DNA from: Pseudomonas mendocina
GTDB lineage: Bacteria > Pseudomonadota > Gammaproteobacteria > Pseudomonadales > Pseudomonadaceae
Assembly: GCF_003008615.1 (NCBI RefSeq)
Contig: NZ_CP027657.1
Coordinates: forward strand, 4,402,001 to 4,466,000
Length of the DNA: 64,000 nucleotides
Reading direction: 5' to 3'
A program made the position numbers and the translations under genes. Under the pieces are notes generated by a model that did no database searches, was not told the origin of the DNA, and saw nothing but the letters and a program-made list of their open reading frames with translations. Shown piece after piece: positions 1-7,356 of the stretch. Each line of letters begins with the position of its first letter. The first letter of the stretch is position 1.

Positions 1-1
1 C

Positions 2-898
2 CTGGGGTTGATTCTCGGGCAACTGACCCTGGTGGTGCATCCGACGCTGGGGCTGGAGTTGCTGATGCTGGTCGCCCTGTGCTTTGCCCTGTGCCTGGTG
101 CCCGTGGCGCTGACGCGACGTCTGCACCCGGCGCCTTTGCATCCGGCGCCGCTGGAGCTGCGCTTCTTCCTCAGTCGCGTGCCGCTGTCGCTGACCACGA
201 TTTCGGTGGCCGGCCTGCTGATCGGCTCTTTCTATGGTCTGGCGCCGCTGTATGCGACACGCATGGGGCTATCGACCGAGCAGGTGGGCTTGTTCATGGG
301 TAGCTGCATTCTGGCCGGCTTGCTGGTGCAGTGGCCATTGGGCTGGTTGTCGGATCGCCATGACCGCGTGCGTCTGATCCGTGGGTGTGCGGTATTGCTG
401 CTGCTTGCAGCACTGCCGCTGGCTGCGTTGCCCGAGGTTTTCCTGGGATTGCTGATCGTCGTCGGTTTTCTGGTCAGCCTGATGCAGTTCAGCCTCTACC
501 CGCTGGCGGTGGCCCTTGCCAATGACCATGTCGAGCCGGAGCGACGCGTATCGCTGACCGCCATGCTGCTGGTCACCTTTGGGGTAGGCGCATGCATTGG
601 CCCGCTGCTGACGGGCGTGTTGATGCGCTTCTACGGGGCCAACATGCTGTACGTGTTCGTTTGCGTCTGTGCGCTGATCCTGATCTGGCGTATTCGGCCT
701 GAGGTGGTCACTCATCTGCATCAGGTCGAGGATGCGCCGCTGCAGCACATGGCCATGCCGGGTAATGTCACCAGCTCACCGCTGGTCGCTGCGCTCGATC
801 CCAGGGTCGACGAGCAAACGGTGCAGGAACAGATGCAGGAGCCGGCTGCCGCCGCGGCAGCCGAAGACGAACAGCAGAACGCACAGGCAGCCCCGTAG
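2..898 (+). CDS. MFS transporter, C-terminal part (5' end outside window)
   Basis: The reading frame is open from the left edge, so this is the C-terminal part of a longer protein. It shows about seven hydrophobic helices. A loop with the typical major facilitator superfamily signature G-W-L-S-D-R-x-D-R lies near residue 115, followed by a positively charged R-x-R-L-I-R stretch. After the last helix comes a polar tail of about 60 residues, rich in Gln, Glu and Ala, which is probably cytoplasmic. The family exports or imports small solutes using the proton gradient; the substrate cannot be told from the sequence. It is convergent with flgZ and shares no operon with the flagellar genes, so it marks the edge of the flagellar locus. 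Confidence 0.8.
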   Translation: MGLILGQLTLVVHPTLGLELLMLVALCFALCLVPVALTRRLHPAPLHPAPLELRFFLSRVPLSLTTISVAGLLIGSFYGLAPLYATRMGLSTEQVGLFMGSCILAGLLVQWPLGWLSDRHDRVRLIRGCAVLLLLAALPLAALPEVFLGLLIVVGFLVSLMQFSLYPLAVALANDHVEPERRVSLTAMLLVTFGVGACIGPLLTGVLMRFYGANMLYVFVCVCALILIWRIRPEVVTHLHQVEDAPLQHMAMPGNVTSSPLVAALDPRVDEQTVQEQMQEPAAAAAAEDEQQNAQAAP

Positions 899-905
899 GG
901 CTGCC
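886..905. terminator. Possible bidirectional terminator between MFS gene and flgZ
   Basis: A perfect 8-bp stem (GGCAGCCC / GGGCTGCC) with a 4-base loop sits between the convergent MFS and flgZ genes and includes the MFS stop codon. There is no clear T-run on either side, so termination is inferred from position and stem strength only. Confidence 0.4.
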
Positions 906-932
906 ACTGCATTGCGCGTATCGGAGAGGGGG

Positions 933-1682
933 TCAGAAGGGGCCGTCGCTCTCGGTGCGGCGTGCTTCGCGCTGCAACTGGTAGACGAAACGCTCGACCT
1001 GGCGTTGTTCCAGACCATTCATGCGGTGGAAGCGGGTGCCGACGAAGGTCATGTCGACCTTCTCTTCGTATTGCACATGGCGCAGCTCCACGGCGCAGGT
1101 CATCGCGCCGAAGGGCAGGTGGGCGGTGAGGCGCTCGTGTACCTGGCCGTTGCTCAATTGCTGGGTGAGGTTGCCGGCAAAACGCAGCTTGCAGCCGGTG
1201 GCGGAAATATCCAGCAGGTGACCAGGAATGGGTTCGCGCAGTTTGTCGCCATTGAGCACGACCTTGACCAGGTCGCTTTGCTTGAGTGGTGCACGAAACG
1301 CACTACGGCGCTGGTGGTAAATCACTTCTTGCGGCAACGGCGCCCAGTAGCAGGGGGCACCTTCGAACTCACCTGGCTGTACGTCGTGCTCGCAGCTCCA
1401 GGCTACGCGCACGCCATCGCGAAATGCTTCGACCTTGAAACCTTCGCCTTGCTTGAAGAAACGTTCGCCATCGTTCGGGATGATTTCATCGAGGGCGATA
1501 CGAGCCCGATCGCGGTCAATTTCTACCAGATAGCTCTGAAAACGCTGGCTGCGATCTTTGAACTGGATCACCAGAGGGTCATGGTTCTGTTGCAATTGGC
1601 GCAGGGTGGCAATGATCTCCACGGGTGCCTTGAGCACCTTTGGCGGCTGAGGGCCGCTCTCGTCGTTGAACGCGCTGGACAC
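933..1682 (-). CDS. ycgR: Flagellar brake protein, PilZ domain (FlgZ/YcgR)
   Basis: The 249-residue protein has an N-terminal YcgR-type domain (about 15-115) and a C-terminal PilZ domain (about 120-240). The c-di-GMP-binding motifs are intact: R125-R-x-x-x-R130 and the D158-x-S-x-x-G loop. This family binds c-di-GMP and then acts on the motor or stator to slow swimming. The gene follows flgM and flgN on the same strand with a 94-bp gap, the flgMNZ arrangement of pseudomonads, so it is likely co-transcribed from the FliA promoter before flgM. Pseudomonas literature calls it FlgZ. The assignment is firm; whether it has its own promoter is not clear. Confidence 0.93.
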   Translation of the reverse strand: MSSAFNDESGPQPPKVLKAPVEIIATLRQLQQNHDPLVIQFKDRSQRFQSYLVEIDRDRARIALDEIIPNDGERFFKQGEGFKVEAFRDGVRVAWSCEHDVQPGEFEGAPCYWAPLPQEVIYHQRRSAFRAPLKQSDLVKVVLNGDKLREPIPGHLLDISATGCKLRFAGNLTQQLSNGQVHERLTAHLPFGAMTCAVELRHVQYEEKVDMTFVGTRFHRMNGLEQRQVERFVYQLQREARRTESDGPF

Positions 1683-1776
1683 AGTTCGGAACTCTCCGAG
1701 TCAAAAGACTACAACGGCACTAGCATACTGGCTAAGTGCCTGCATGTCCCTGTGCGTTTCACTTATCGGTAGGGGC

Positions 1777-2244
1777 TCAGGCCTGACTGAGTGGCCTTTG
1801 CTGCGCGATTCTAGCGGCACTGCCACGACTGTCATAGAGCCCTGGCGTTTCGCCGCCGCGCAGGATGCCGAGGACGCTGCGCACTGATGCCTGGTTGGCA
1901 CGCACAAGGCGGCCATTGCGCAGATTGGCTTCCTGGCAGCGTTGCAGCAGGTTGGACAGTTCTTCGCTGCGAACCAGTAACTGCTCGCCCTGGGCGGAGT
2001 TCGCTGCCAGTGCTCTCAGTCCGTCACGATCTGCGGTCAGGCCAGCGTTCTGCAGCAGGCGGCTGCGTTCGTTGCCATGCTGCTGGAGCAGGGCAAGCAG
2101 GGGTTGCTTGTCGTTAAGCAAGCCGTCGAGACGCGGCAGGTCACGTTCGCTCAGGGCCTGGAATTCGGCGTCGATCAGCTCAAGCAATTGCTCGGCGGTG
2201 CCGATATCGGTGGTGAACAGGTCAAGCAGGGCTGTGTCGTGCAT
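1777..2244 (-). CDS. flgN: Flagellar export chaperone FlgN
   Basis: The 155-residue, mostly helical protein has the heptad-rich FlgN layout: an N-terminal amphipathic helix, the family's L-L-x-L-I-D-x-E-F-x-A-L core, and a C-terminal stretch ending L-G-I-L-R-G-G-E-x-x-G-L-Y-D-x-x-G. That C-terminal helix is expected to bind the hook-junction proteins. FlgN escorts FlgK and FlgL, both encoded at 13.8-17.6 kb, to the flagellar export gate and prevents premature folding. It lies 50 bp downstream of flgM on the same strand. Length is as usual for Pseudomonas FlgN. Confidence 0.92.
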   Translation of the reverse strand: MHDTALLDLFTTDIGTAEQLLELIDAEFQALSERDLPRLDGLLNDKQPLLALLQQHGNERSRLLQNAGLTADRDGLRALAANSAQGEQLLVRSEELSNLLQRCQEANLRNGRLVRANQASVRSVLGILRGGETPGLYDSRGSAARIAQQRPLSQA

Positions 2245-2294
2245 GGCGGGCTCTTGGGGGTCGGGCGTCCAACACCCCCAGCGCAGCCCTGGGA

Positions 2295-2630
2295 CTAGCG
2301 CTGGGATTCGAAGTCGAGCAGTTTCTGAGCGACGCGTTTGCTGTCGACCTGATAGCTGCCGTCAGCGATGGCCTGTTTCAACTGGGCCACGCGCTCCTTG
2401 TTGACGATTGGCTGATCGCTCAGCTTCTCGCTGATTTTCTGCAACTGTTGTGCCTCACGGCTCAGTTGCACGGATTCGCCGCTTTTAGCGGTGGTTTGTT
2501 CATCGCTGCCGGTGACAGGCGCTTTGTTCGGCTGCGCCGACTCGCTGCGATTGCCAGCCTGAGTCGAGCCGGTACGCCCCGCATTGGCGGGCGTATTGGC
2601 ATTGTTCAGCCGGTTGAAGTCGATGACCAT
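2295..2630 (-). CDS. flgM: Anti-sigma-28 factor FlgM
   Basis: The 111-residue protein has a low-complexity, Asn/Ala/Gly/Gln-rich N-terminal half, expected to be disordered for export. Its C-terminal half (about 50-111) carries the FliA-binding helices with V-x-L-S-x-E-A-Q and V-x-x-L-K-Q-A-I-x-x-G-x-Y-x-V-D. FlgM holds the flagellar sigma factor FliA inactive until the hook-basal body is complete, then leaves through the export channel. A FliA promoter lies just upstream (2671-2697), giving the usual feedback loop. The pseudomonad partner-switch protein HsbA, encoded at 51.9 kb, is known to bind FlgM, so both ends of the window meet at this protein. Confidence 0.95.
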   Translation of the reverse strand: MVIDFNRLNNANTPANAGRTGSTQAGNRSESAQPNKAPVTGSDEQTTAKSGESVQLSREAQQLQKISEKLSDQPIVNKERVAQLKQAIADGSYQVDSKRVAQKLLDFESQR

Positions 2631-2670
2631 GATGCAAAACCTCAGACGATATGGTGGACGCTTGCCAAGC

Positions 2671-2697
2671 TTTTCGGCCGCTGCCGAGAAAACTTTA
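2671..2697 (-). promoter_or_regulatory. FliA (sigma-28) promoter of flgM
   Basis: Read on the minus strand, TAAAGTTT is followed after 11 bases by GCCGAAAA. This fits the sigma-28 consensus TAAAGTTT-N11-GCCGATAA with one mismatch. It lies about 40 bases upstream of the flgM ATG and would drive flgM-flgN-flgZ. Confidence 0.8.
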
Positions 2698-2764
2698 GGG
2701 CTAATTTCATGCGTCAGAAAACAGTGTAGGGGATCGCCAAGCCATTACGTTACAAGAAACATGC

Positions 2765-3523
2765 CTACATGGACACTTCCACCTGTCCCGGGCCGACCAC
2801 TCGGGCACGAATCACCCGTTGCGAGCGCAGGTTGCGGACATTGATCTGATGGCCAGGAGCACCGTCCGTTAGGGCTTCACCTGGCATGCGCACGTTGACG
2901 GTCTTACCGCGAGCGCTGATGACCACCTGATCGCCGCGGCGCACCACCTCGGCAATTTGCAGATGGCTGGGAGCCAGAACCTGATCGCCGCCCAGTTGTC
3001 GCGTCAATTTCTTGCCAATTGCCTGCCCTGGGTCAGTCAGAAAGTTCTGACCGAGTTGTCCCACATCGCGTTCCACCAGGCTGAGATCCGCTGCTTTGAC
3101 TACGCTCATGCGCTTGAGCGGGCGGGTGAGTACGACGACCGGCCGGTACAGCCGTACTTCGCCGGGTACAAATACGGTCCAGGGAGAGGTGCCGTCGCAA
3201 CGTACACGAGTGGTGACGCGGCCTAGCGGCTGCGCAGGGCTCTCCAGTGTCGTCGTCAGCGGTTGATCGCAAAGCGGCAGACGCAACCGTGGGTCGAGAC
3301 GATTGACACGAATCTCATGGCGGCCCTGGATTTCGCTACGCTGTAGATATTCAGTGGTCGCCTGCTCAAGAAAGGCCTCGGTGGCGCCGATAAGCTGTTC
3401 AGTGCTGGTGAAGGTCGCCGCCGCGGTACCGCTGTAGCCGATTGTCGGCAAAGCGAGTAAAACGGGCAAAGGAGCAAGGCACTTTGCCAGTAGCTGACGG
3501 AATGATGACGTTCTTGGCTTCAT
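2765..3523 (-). CDS. flgA: Flagellar P-ring assembly chaperone FlgA
   Basis: The 252-residue protein has an N-terminal signal peptide (basic start, then a hydrophobic stretch to about residue 35). It ends in the SAF/FlgA fold, with the conserved L-x-R-x-L-K-x-x-x-V-V-K-x-x-D-L core and a C-terminal G-D-Q-V-V-I-S-A-R-G stretch. FlgA is a periplasmic chaperone for FlgI polymerisation into the P ring. I chose the ATG at 3523; a TTG two codons upstream is also in frame. It is transcribed divergently from cheV. The sigma-54 site at 3535-3550 would place the transcript start almost on the start codon. Confidence 0.92.
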   Translation of the reverse strand: MKPRTSSFRQLLAKCLAPLPVLLALPTIGYSGTAAATFTSTEQLIGATEAFLEQATTEYLQRSEIQGRHEIRVNRLDPRLRLPLCDQPLTTTLESPAQPLGRVTTRVRCDGTSPWTVFVPGEVRLYRPVVVLTRPLKRMSVVKAADLSLVERDVGQLGQNFLTDPGQAIGKKLTRQLGGDQVLAPSHLQIAEVVRRGDQVVISARGKTVNVRMPGEALTDGAPGHQINVRNLRSQRVIRARVVGPGQVEVSM

Positions 3524-3534
3524 GACCAATGCAA

Positions 3535-3550
3535 AGCAAGCCCCGTGCCG
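3535..3550 (-). promoter_or_regulatory. Putative sigma-54 promoter of flgA
   Basis: On the minus strand CGGCAC-N5-TTGCT has GG and GC exactly ten bases apart, against the consensus TGGCAC-N5-TTGCW. The expected transcript start would be within a few bases of the flgA ATG, so either the leader is extremely short or the site is coincidental. Confidence 0.45.
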
Positions 3551-3600
3551 CCTGCTAGGCTGCTAGGGGTAGGCGTTACTCGACAAGAAGGAGTCCGGGC

Positions 3601-4533
3601 ATGGCCGGGTTGATGGATTCGGTTAACCAGCGCACTCAGCTGGTAGGGCAGAACCGTTTGGAGTTGTTGTTGTTCCGCCTGGAAGGCCCACAGCTTTATG
3701 GCATCAACGTATTCAAGGTGAAGGAGGTGCTGCAGTGCCCCAACCTCACCATCATGCCCAAATCCAGCCGGGTTGTGCGGGGCGTGGCCAATATTCGTGG
3801 TGGCACGATCCCGATTCTCGACCTGTCCATCGCCACGGGGCGGGCACCGCTGGAAGATCTGAAAACCAGTTTCGTGATCATCACCGAGTACAACACCAAG
3901 GTTCAGGGCTTTTTGGTGCGCTCGGTGGAGCGCATCGTCAACATGAACTGGGAGGAGATCCATCCGCCACCCAAGGGCACCGGGCGCGATCATTACCTGA
4001 CCGCGGTCACGCGGCTCGACCAACAACTGGTCGAGATCATCGACGTGGAGAAGATTCTTGCAGAGGTGGCGCCCACCTCCGAAGTGATCTCCGCAGGCGT
4101 CATCGATGATCAGGTGCAGAGTCAGGCGGTGACCAAGCATGTGCTGATCGTCGATGACTCCTCGGTGGCGCGCAAACAGGTGTCGCGCTGCCTGCAGACT
4201 GTCGGTGTCGAGGTGACCGCCTTGAACGACGGGCGTGAGGCGCTCACTTTCCTCAAGAAAATGGCGGACGAGGGGCGCTATCCTGACAAGGAACTGCTGA
4301 TGCTGATTTCCGACATCGAGATGCCGGAAATGGACGGCTATACCCTGACTACGGAGATTCGTAGCGATCCACGCATGCAGAAGCTACATATCCTCCTGCA
4401 TACTTCGCTTTCCGGTGTGTTCAACCAGGCGATGGTGAAGAAGGTCGGCGCTGACGACTTTCTCGCCAAGTTCAAGCCAGATGACTTGGCAGCGCGTGTG
4501 GTCGATCGCATTCGTGTTTCGGATGGGGGCTGA
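3601..4533 (+). CDS. cheV: Chemotaxis coupling protein CheV (CheW-REC)
   Basis: The 310-residue protein is a CheW-like coupling domain (about 20-165; core L-L-F-R-L-E-G-x-x-L-Y-G-I-N-V-F-K-V-K-E-V) joined to a response-regulator receiver domain (about 178-305). The receiver has an acidic D-D near its start and the phosphoacceptor in S-D-I-E-M-P-E-M-D-G. CheV links chemoreceptors to CheA and is thought to tune adaptation when phosphorylated. A good ribosome site (AAGGAG) precedes the ATG. It sits 23 bp upstream of cheR and diverges from flgA. This is the usual pseudomonad flgA-cheV-cheR-flgB order. Confidence 0.95.
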   Translation: MAGLMDSVNQRTQLVGQNRLELLLFRLEGPQLYGINVFKVKEVLQCPNLTIMPKSSRVVRGVANIRGGTIPILDLSIATGRAPLEDLKTSFVIITEYNTKVQGFLVRSVERIVNMNWEEIHPPPKGTGRDHYLTAVTRLDQQLVEIIDVEKILAEVAPTSEVISAGVIDDQVQSQAVTKHVLIVDDSSVARKQVSRCLQTVGVEVTALNDGREALTFLKKMADEGRYPDKELLMLISDIEMPEMDGYTLTTEIRSDPRMQKLHILLHTSLSGVFNQAMVKKVGADDFLAKFKPDDLAARVVDRIRVSDGG

Positions 4534-4556
4534 AGGGGCGACCTTCGGCGAACGTT

Positions 4557-5405
4557 ATGGTTGGTGAGGCGGCACTAGTGTCTTCAGGTAATTTGGATTT
4601 CGAGCAGTTCCGGACTTTCCTGGAAAAGGCCTGCGGTATTCTGCTTGGTAGCAACAAGCAGTACCTGGTCTCCAGCCGTCTGAACAAGCTGATGGAACAG
4701 AACGGCATCAAGACCCTGGGCGAGCTGGTGCAGCGTATGCAAACCCAGCCGCGCGGAGGGCTGCGCGAGCAGGTGGTCGATGCCATGACTACCAACGAGA
4801 CGCTTTGGTTTCGCGACACCTACCCCTTCGAGGTGCTCAAGAGCCGTGTATTGCCGGAGCTGATCAAGGCCTATCCGGCCCAGCGCCTGCGCATCTGGTC
4901 GGCGGCCTGCTCGTCCGGCCAGGAGCCTTATTCCTTGTCGATGTCCATCGATGAGTTCGAGCGCACGAACCTTGGCCAGTTGAAGGCCGGTGTGCAGATC
5001 GTTGCCACCGACCTTTCGCCGTCGATGCTGAGCAACTGCAAATCCGGTGAATACGACAGCCTGGCCATGGGGCGGGGGCTCTCGCAGGAGCGCCTGCAGC
5101 GTTATTTCGATCCGAAAGGGCCAGGGCGCTGGCAGGTCAAGGCGCCGATCAAGAGTCGTGTGGAGTTTCGCCCGCTCAACCTGCTTGACAGTTACGCGGC
5201 ACTGGGCAAGTTCGACATCGTGTTCTGCCGCAACGTACTGATCTATTTCTCGGCAGAAGTGAAGAAGGACATCCTCACGCGCATTCATGCCACCCTCAAG
5301 CCGGGCGGCTATCTGTTCCTCGGGGCCTCCGAGGCGCTCAATGGCCTGCCGGAGAAGTACCAGATGGTGCAGTGCAGCCCGGGGATCATCTACAAGGCCA
5401 AATAG
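4557..5405 (+). CDS. cheR: Chemotaxis protein methyltransferase CheR
   Basis: The 282-residue protein has the small N-terminal helical CheR domain (about 10-75) and the SAM-dependent methyltransferase domain (about 80-275). Motif I reads R-I-W-S-A-A-C-S-S-G-Q-E-P-Y-S, and F-D-I-V-F-C-R-N-V-L-I-Y-F is the later strand/motif typical of CheR. It transfers methyl groups from SAM to glutamates of chemoreceptors. It is the second gene of the cheVR pair and is followed by a clear hairpin terminator. A start at the second in-frame methionine is not available nearby, so the first ATG is kept. Confidence 0.95.
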   Translation: MVGEAALVSSGNLDFEQFRTFLEKACGILLGSNKQYLVSSRLNKLMEQNGIKTLGELVQRMQTQPRGGLREQVVDAMTTNETLWFRDTYPFEVLKSRVLPELIKAYPAQRLRIWSAACSSGQEPYSLSMSIDEFERTNLGQLKAGVQIVATDLSPSMLSNCKSGEYDSLAMGRGLSQERLQRYFDPKGPGRWQVKAPIKSRVEFRPLNLLDSYAALGKFDIVFCRNVLIYFSAEVKKDILTRIHATLKPGGYLFLGASEALNGLPEKYQMVQCSPGIIYKAK

Positions 5406-5430
5406 ACGCAACGCATGTTTGGTATCAGCA

Positions 5431-5462
5431 ACGGGAGGCCTTTGGCCTCCCGTTTGCGTTTC
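5431..5462 (+). terminator. Rho-independent terminator after cheR
   Basis: A perfect 10-bp stem (ACGGGAGGCC / GGCCTCCCGT) with a TTT loop starts 26 bases after the cheR stop and is followed by a T-rich stretch. Confidence 0.8.
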
Positions 5463-5503
5463 CAGAGCTGGAGATGACGGTTCGGTTACACGTGACCGGT
5501 TGG

Positions 5504-5570
5504 GTAGGGCGCGCTGTGCACACCTGCGACCTGACGGGGCTGAAGAGCCGGTGCGCATGGCGCACCCTAC
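5504..5570. repeat. REP-like inverted repeat between cheR and flgB
   Basis: Two 21-base arms (5504-5524 starting GTAGGGCGCGC, and 5550-5570 ending GCGCACCCTAC) are inverted copies matching at 17 of 21 positions. The GTAGGGTGCGC...-type core is a recurring intergenic palindrome in pseudomonads. The rest of the 337-bp gap holds the cheR terminator and the flgB promoter; no gene is visible. Confidence 0.6.
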
Positions 5571-5703
5571 GGTTCGGCAGGGCGGCAATCTGCCCGGCAG
5601 GCTTTGCCGCTTGATTGCCAACAGGCGGAAAGCCATTGCCGCTTTGCCGCTTTTTCTCGTATTGAATGCTATTAAGGTATTGATTTTATTGAGATAAATA
5701 AAT

Positions 5704-5719
5704 TGGCACAGCCTTTGCT
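5704..5719 (+). promoter_or_regulatory. Sigma-54 promoter of flgBCDE
   Basis: TGGCAC-AGCCT-TTGCT is an exact match to the sigma-54 consensus, with GG and GC ten bases apart. It predicts a transcript start near 5730. In P. aeruginosa this operon depends on RpoN with FleQ/FleR. Confidence 0.88.
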
Positions 5720-5769
5720 GAATAGCTTGCAACAGTGACCACATGGCCTCAGCGGCAAAGGTTCGGAAC

Positions 5770-6177
5770 ATGAGCATCAACTTCGGCAGAGCACTCGGCA
5801 TCCATGAGCAGGCACTCGGCTTTCGCGCCCAGCGTGCCGAGGTGTTGGCCAACAACATCGCCAACGCCGATACCCCGAACTACAAGGCCCGCGACCTGGA
5901 TTTCGCCAGCGTACTGGCCGAGCAGAGCAACCGCATGCAGCGTGGTGGTGTTTCTCTCAACCGTACCGACAGCCGCCACATTCCGGCCGATGGCGTGAAG
6001 ACGGGTGACGCCGAGCTGCCTTACCGCACGCCATTCCATGCGTCGCTGGATCAGAACAGCGTGGATCTGCAGATCGAGCAATCGAACTACGCGGAGAATG
6101 CCGTGCAGTTCCAGGCCAGTTTCACTTTCCTCAATAGCAAATTCAAAGGGCTGACCAGCGCCCTGCGCGGCGAATAA
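5770..6177 (+). CDS. flgB: Flagellar proximal rod protein FlgB
   Basis: The 135-residue protein has the rod-protein motif E-V-L-A-N-N-I-A-N-A-D-T-P-N-Y-K-A-R-D near the N-terminus and a C-terminal helix that packs in the rod. I chose ATG 5770 (MSINFGRALG). It matches the usual FlgB start and length, has a ribosome site (AAAGG), and leaves a normal leader after the predicted transcript start. An ATG at 5743 would sit only about 13 bases from that start. FlgB is an early substrate of the flagellar export gate, built with FlgC, FlgF and FliE into the rod. First gene of flgBCDE. Confidence 0.95.
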   Translation: MSINFGRALGIHEQALGFRAQRAEVLANNIANADTPNYKARDLDFASVLAEQSNRMQRGGVSLNRTDSRHIPADGVKTGDAELPYRTPFHASLDQNSVDLQIEQSNYAENAVQFQASFTFLNSKFKGLTSALRGE

Positions 6178-6188
6178 GGAGCGCGACC

Positions 6189-6632
6189 ATGTCCCTTGCC
6201 AGTGTCTTCAACATCGCCGGAACCGGCATGAGCGCCCAGAGCACTCGCCTGAACACCATTTCCAGCAACATCGCCAACGCCGAGACCGTGTCTTCGAGCC
6301 TGGATCAGACCTACCGCGCCCGTCATCCGGTGTTCGCCACCGTATTCCAGCAGGCGCAAGGCGGCGACCGTGGTTCGCTGTTCGCCGAACAGGATGAAGC
6401 GGGGCGTGGTGTGCAGGTGCTCGGTGTGATCGAGGATCAGAGCAGCCTGATGCCGCGCTACGAGCCGGATCATCCGATGGCTAACGCCGATGGCTACGTC
6501 TACTACCCGAACGTCAACGTGGTCGAGGAGATGGCCGACATGATTTCCGCCAGTCGCGCCTTCCAGACCAACGTGGAAATGATGAATACCGCCAAACAGA
6601 TGCTGCAGCGCGTGCTGACCCTGGGTCAGTAA
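6189..6632 (+). CDS. flgC: Flagellar proximal rod protein FlgC
   Basis: The 147-residue protein has both family ends: an N-terminal S-x-F-N-I-A-G-T-G-M-S-A-Q-S-x-R-L-N segment followed by S-S-N-I-A-N-A, and a C-terminal N-V-N-V-V-E-E-M-A-D-M-I-S-A-S-R-A-F-Q-T-N-V-E helix. It assembles in the rod of the basal body. It lies 11 bp after flgB with its own ribosome site (AAGGAG), within the flgBCDE operon. Length is normal. Confidence 0.96.
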   Translation: MSLASVFNIAGTGMSAQSTRLNTISSNIANAETVSSSLDQTYRARHPVFATVFQQAQGGDRGSLFAEQDEAGRGVQVLGVIEDQSSLMPRYEPDHPMANADGYVYYPNVNVVEEMADMISASRAFQTNVEMMNTAKQMLQRVLTLGQ

Positions 6633-6654
6633 GACGAGACGAGGAAATCAGGGT

Positions 6655-7320
6655 ATGAGCACCGTAAACGGCACCAGCTCAGTACTGGATCAGTACCAGA
6701 TCAAACCGGACGCACCGAAGAGCAACGACCTCGGCAAGAACGAGTTCCTCAACTTGCTGGTGGCCCAACTCAACAACCAGAACCCGCTGGAGCCGCAGGG
6801 CAACGGTGAGTTCATCGCCCAGTTGGCGCAATTCAGCCAGGTGGAGGGGATCGAGAAGCTCAACACCAGCATGGGCTCGATGCTTTCCAGCTTTCAGTCT
6901 TCGCAGGCACTGCAGGCTTCTTCTCTGGTCGGCCGCAAGGTCATCGTGCCGAGCGAGAAGGCGGTGGTCGACACTAGCGAGAGCTTCAAGGCCAGCACTC
7001 TGCTGCCCGTCAGCAGCAGCAACGTGTACGTCAACGTCTATGACAATTCGGGCGCGTTGGTTACCCGCGTCAACCTGGGCGAGCAGGCTGCCGGCAATGT
7101 CAGCTTCATCTGGGATGGCAAGGATTCCGACGGCAATGTGGTGCCGCCGGGCACCTACAAGTTCGAGGCGCAGGCCACCTACGGCAGTGAAACCAAGGGG
7201 CTGTACACCTTGCTGCCGGCTAACGTCGACAGCGTCACCTTGGGCGGCAGCGAGCTGATGCTCAACCTTGCCGGTCTGGGCAGCGTTCCGCTTTCTCAAG
7301 TGCAGGTCATCGGCCAGTAA
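6655..7320 (+). CDS. flgD: Flagellar hook cap / hook assembly protein FlgD
   Basis: The 221-residue protein carries the conserved N-terminal signature F-L-N-L-L-V-A-Q-L-N-N-Q-N-P-L-E-P (about 25-45) and Q-x-x-Q-V-E-G-I-E-K-L-N. The C-terminal half (about 80-215) is FlgD Ig-like/tudor-like, with V-S-F-I-W-D-G-K-D-S-D-G-N-V-V-P-P-G-T-Y. FlgD caps the growing hook and guides FlgE subunits, then is discarded. Third gene of flgBCDE. Confidence 0.96.
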   Translation: MSTVNGTSSVLDQYQIKPDAPKSNDLGKNEFLNLLVAQLNNQNPLEPQGNGEFIAQLAQFSQVEGIEKLNTSMGSMLSSFQSSQALQASSLVGRKVIVPSEKAVVDTSESFKASTLLPVSSSNVYVNVYDNSGALVTRVNLGEQAAGNVSFIWDGKDSDGNVVPPGTYKFEAQATYGSETKGLYTLLPANVDSVTLGGSELMLNLAGLGSVPLSQVQVIGQ

Positions 7321-7356
7321 CTATTGCCGCCGGCAGTCCCGGCAAAGGAGTCTTCC

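Noticed and set aside
5470..5700. Small reading frames between cheR and flgB
   Set aside because: They run through a terminator and REP-like repeat, have no ribosome sites and encode no recognisable protein.
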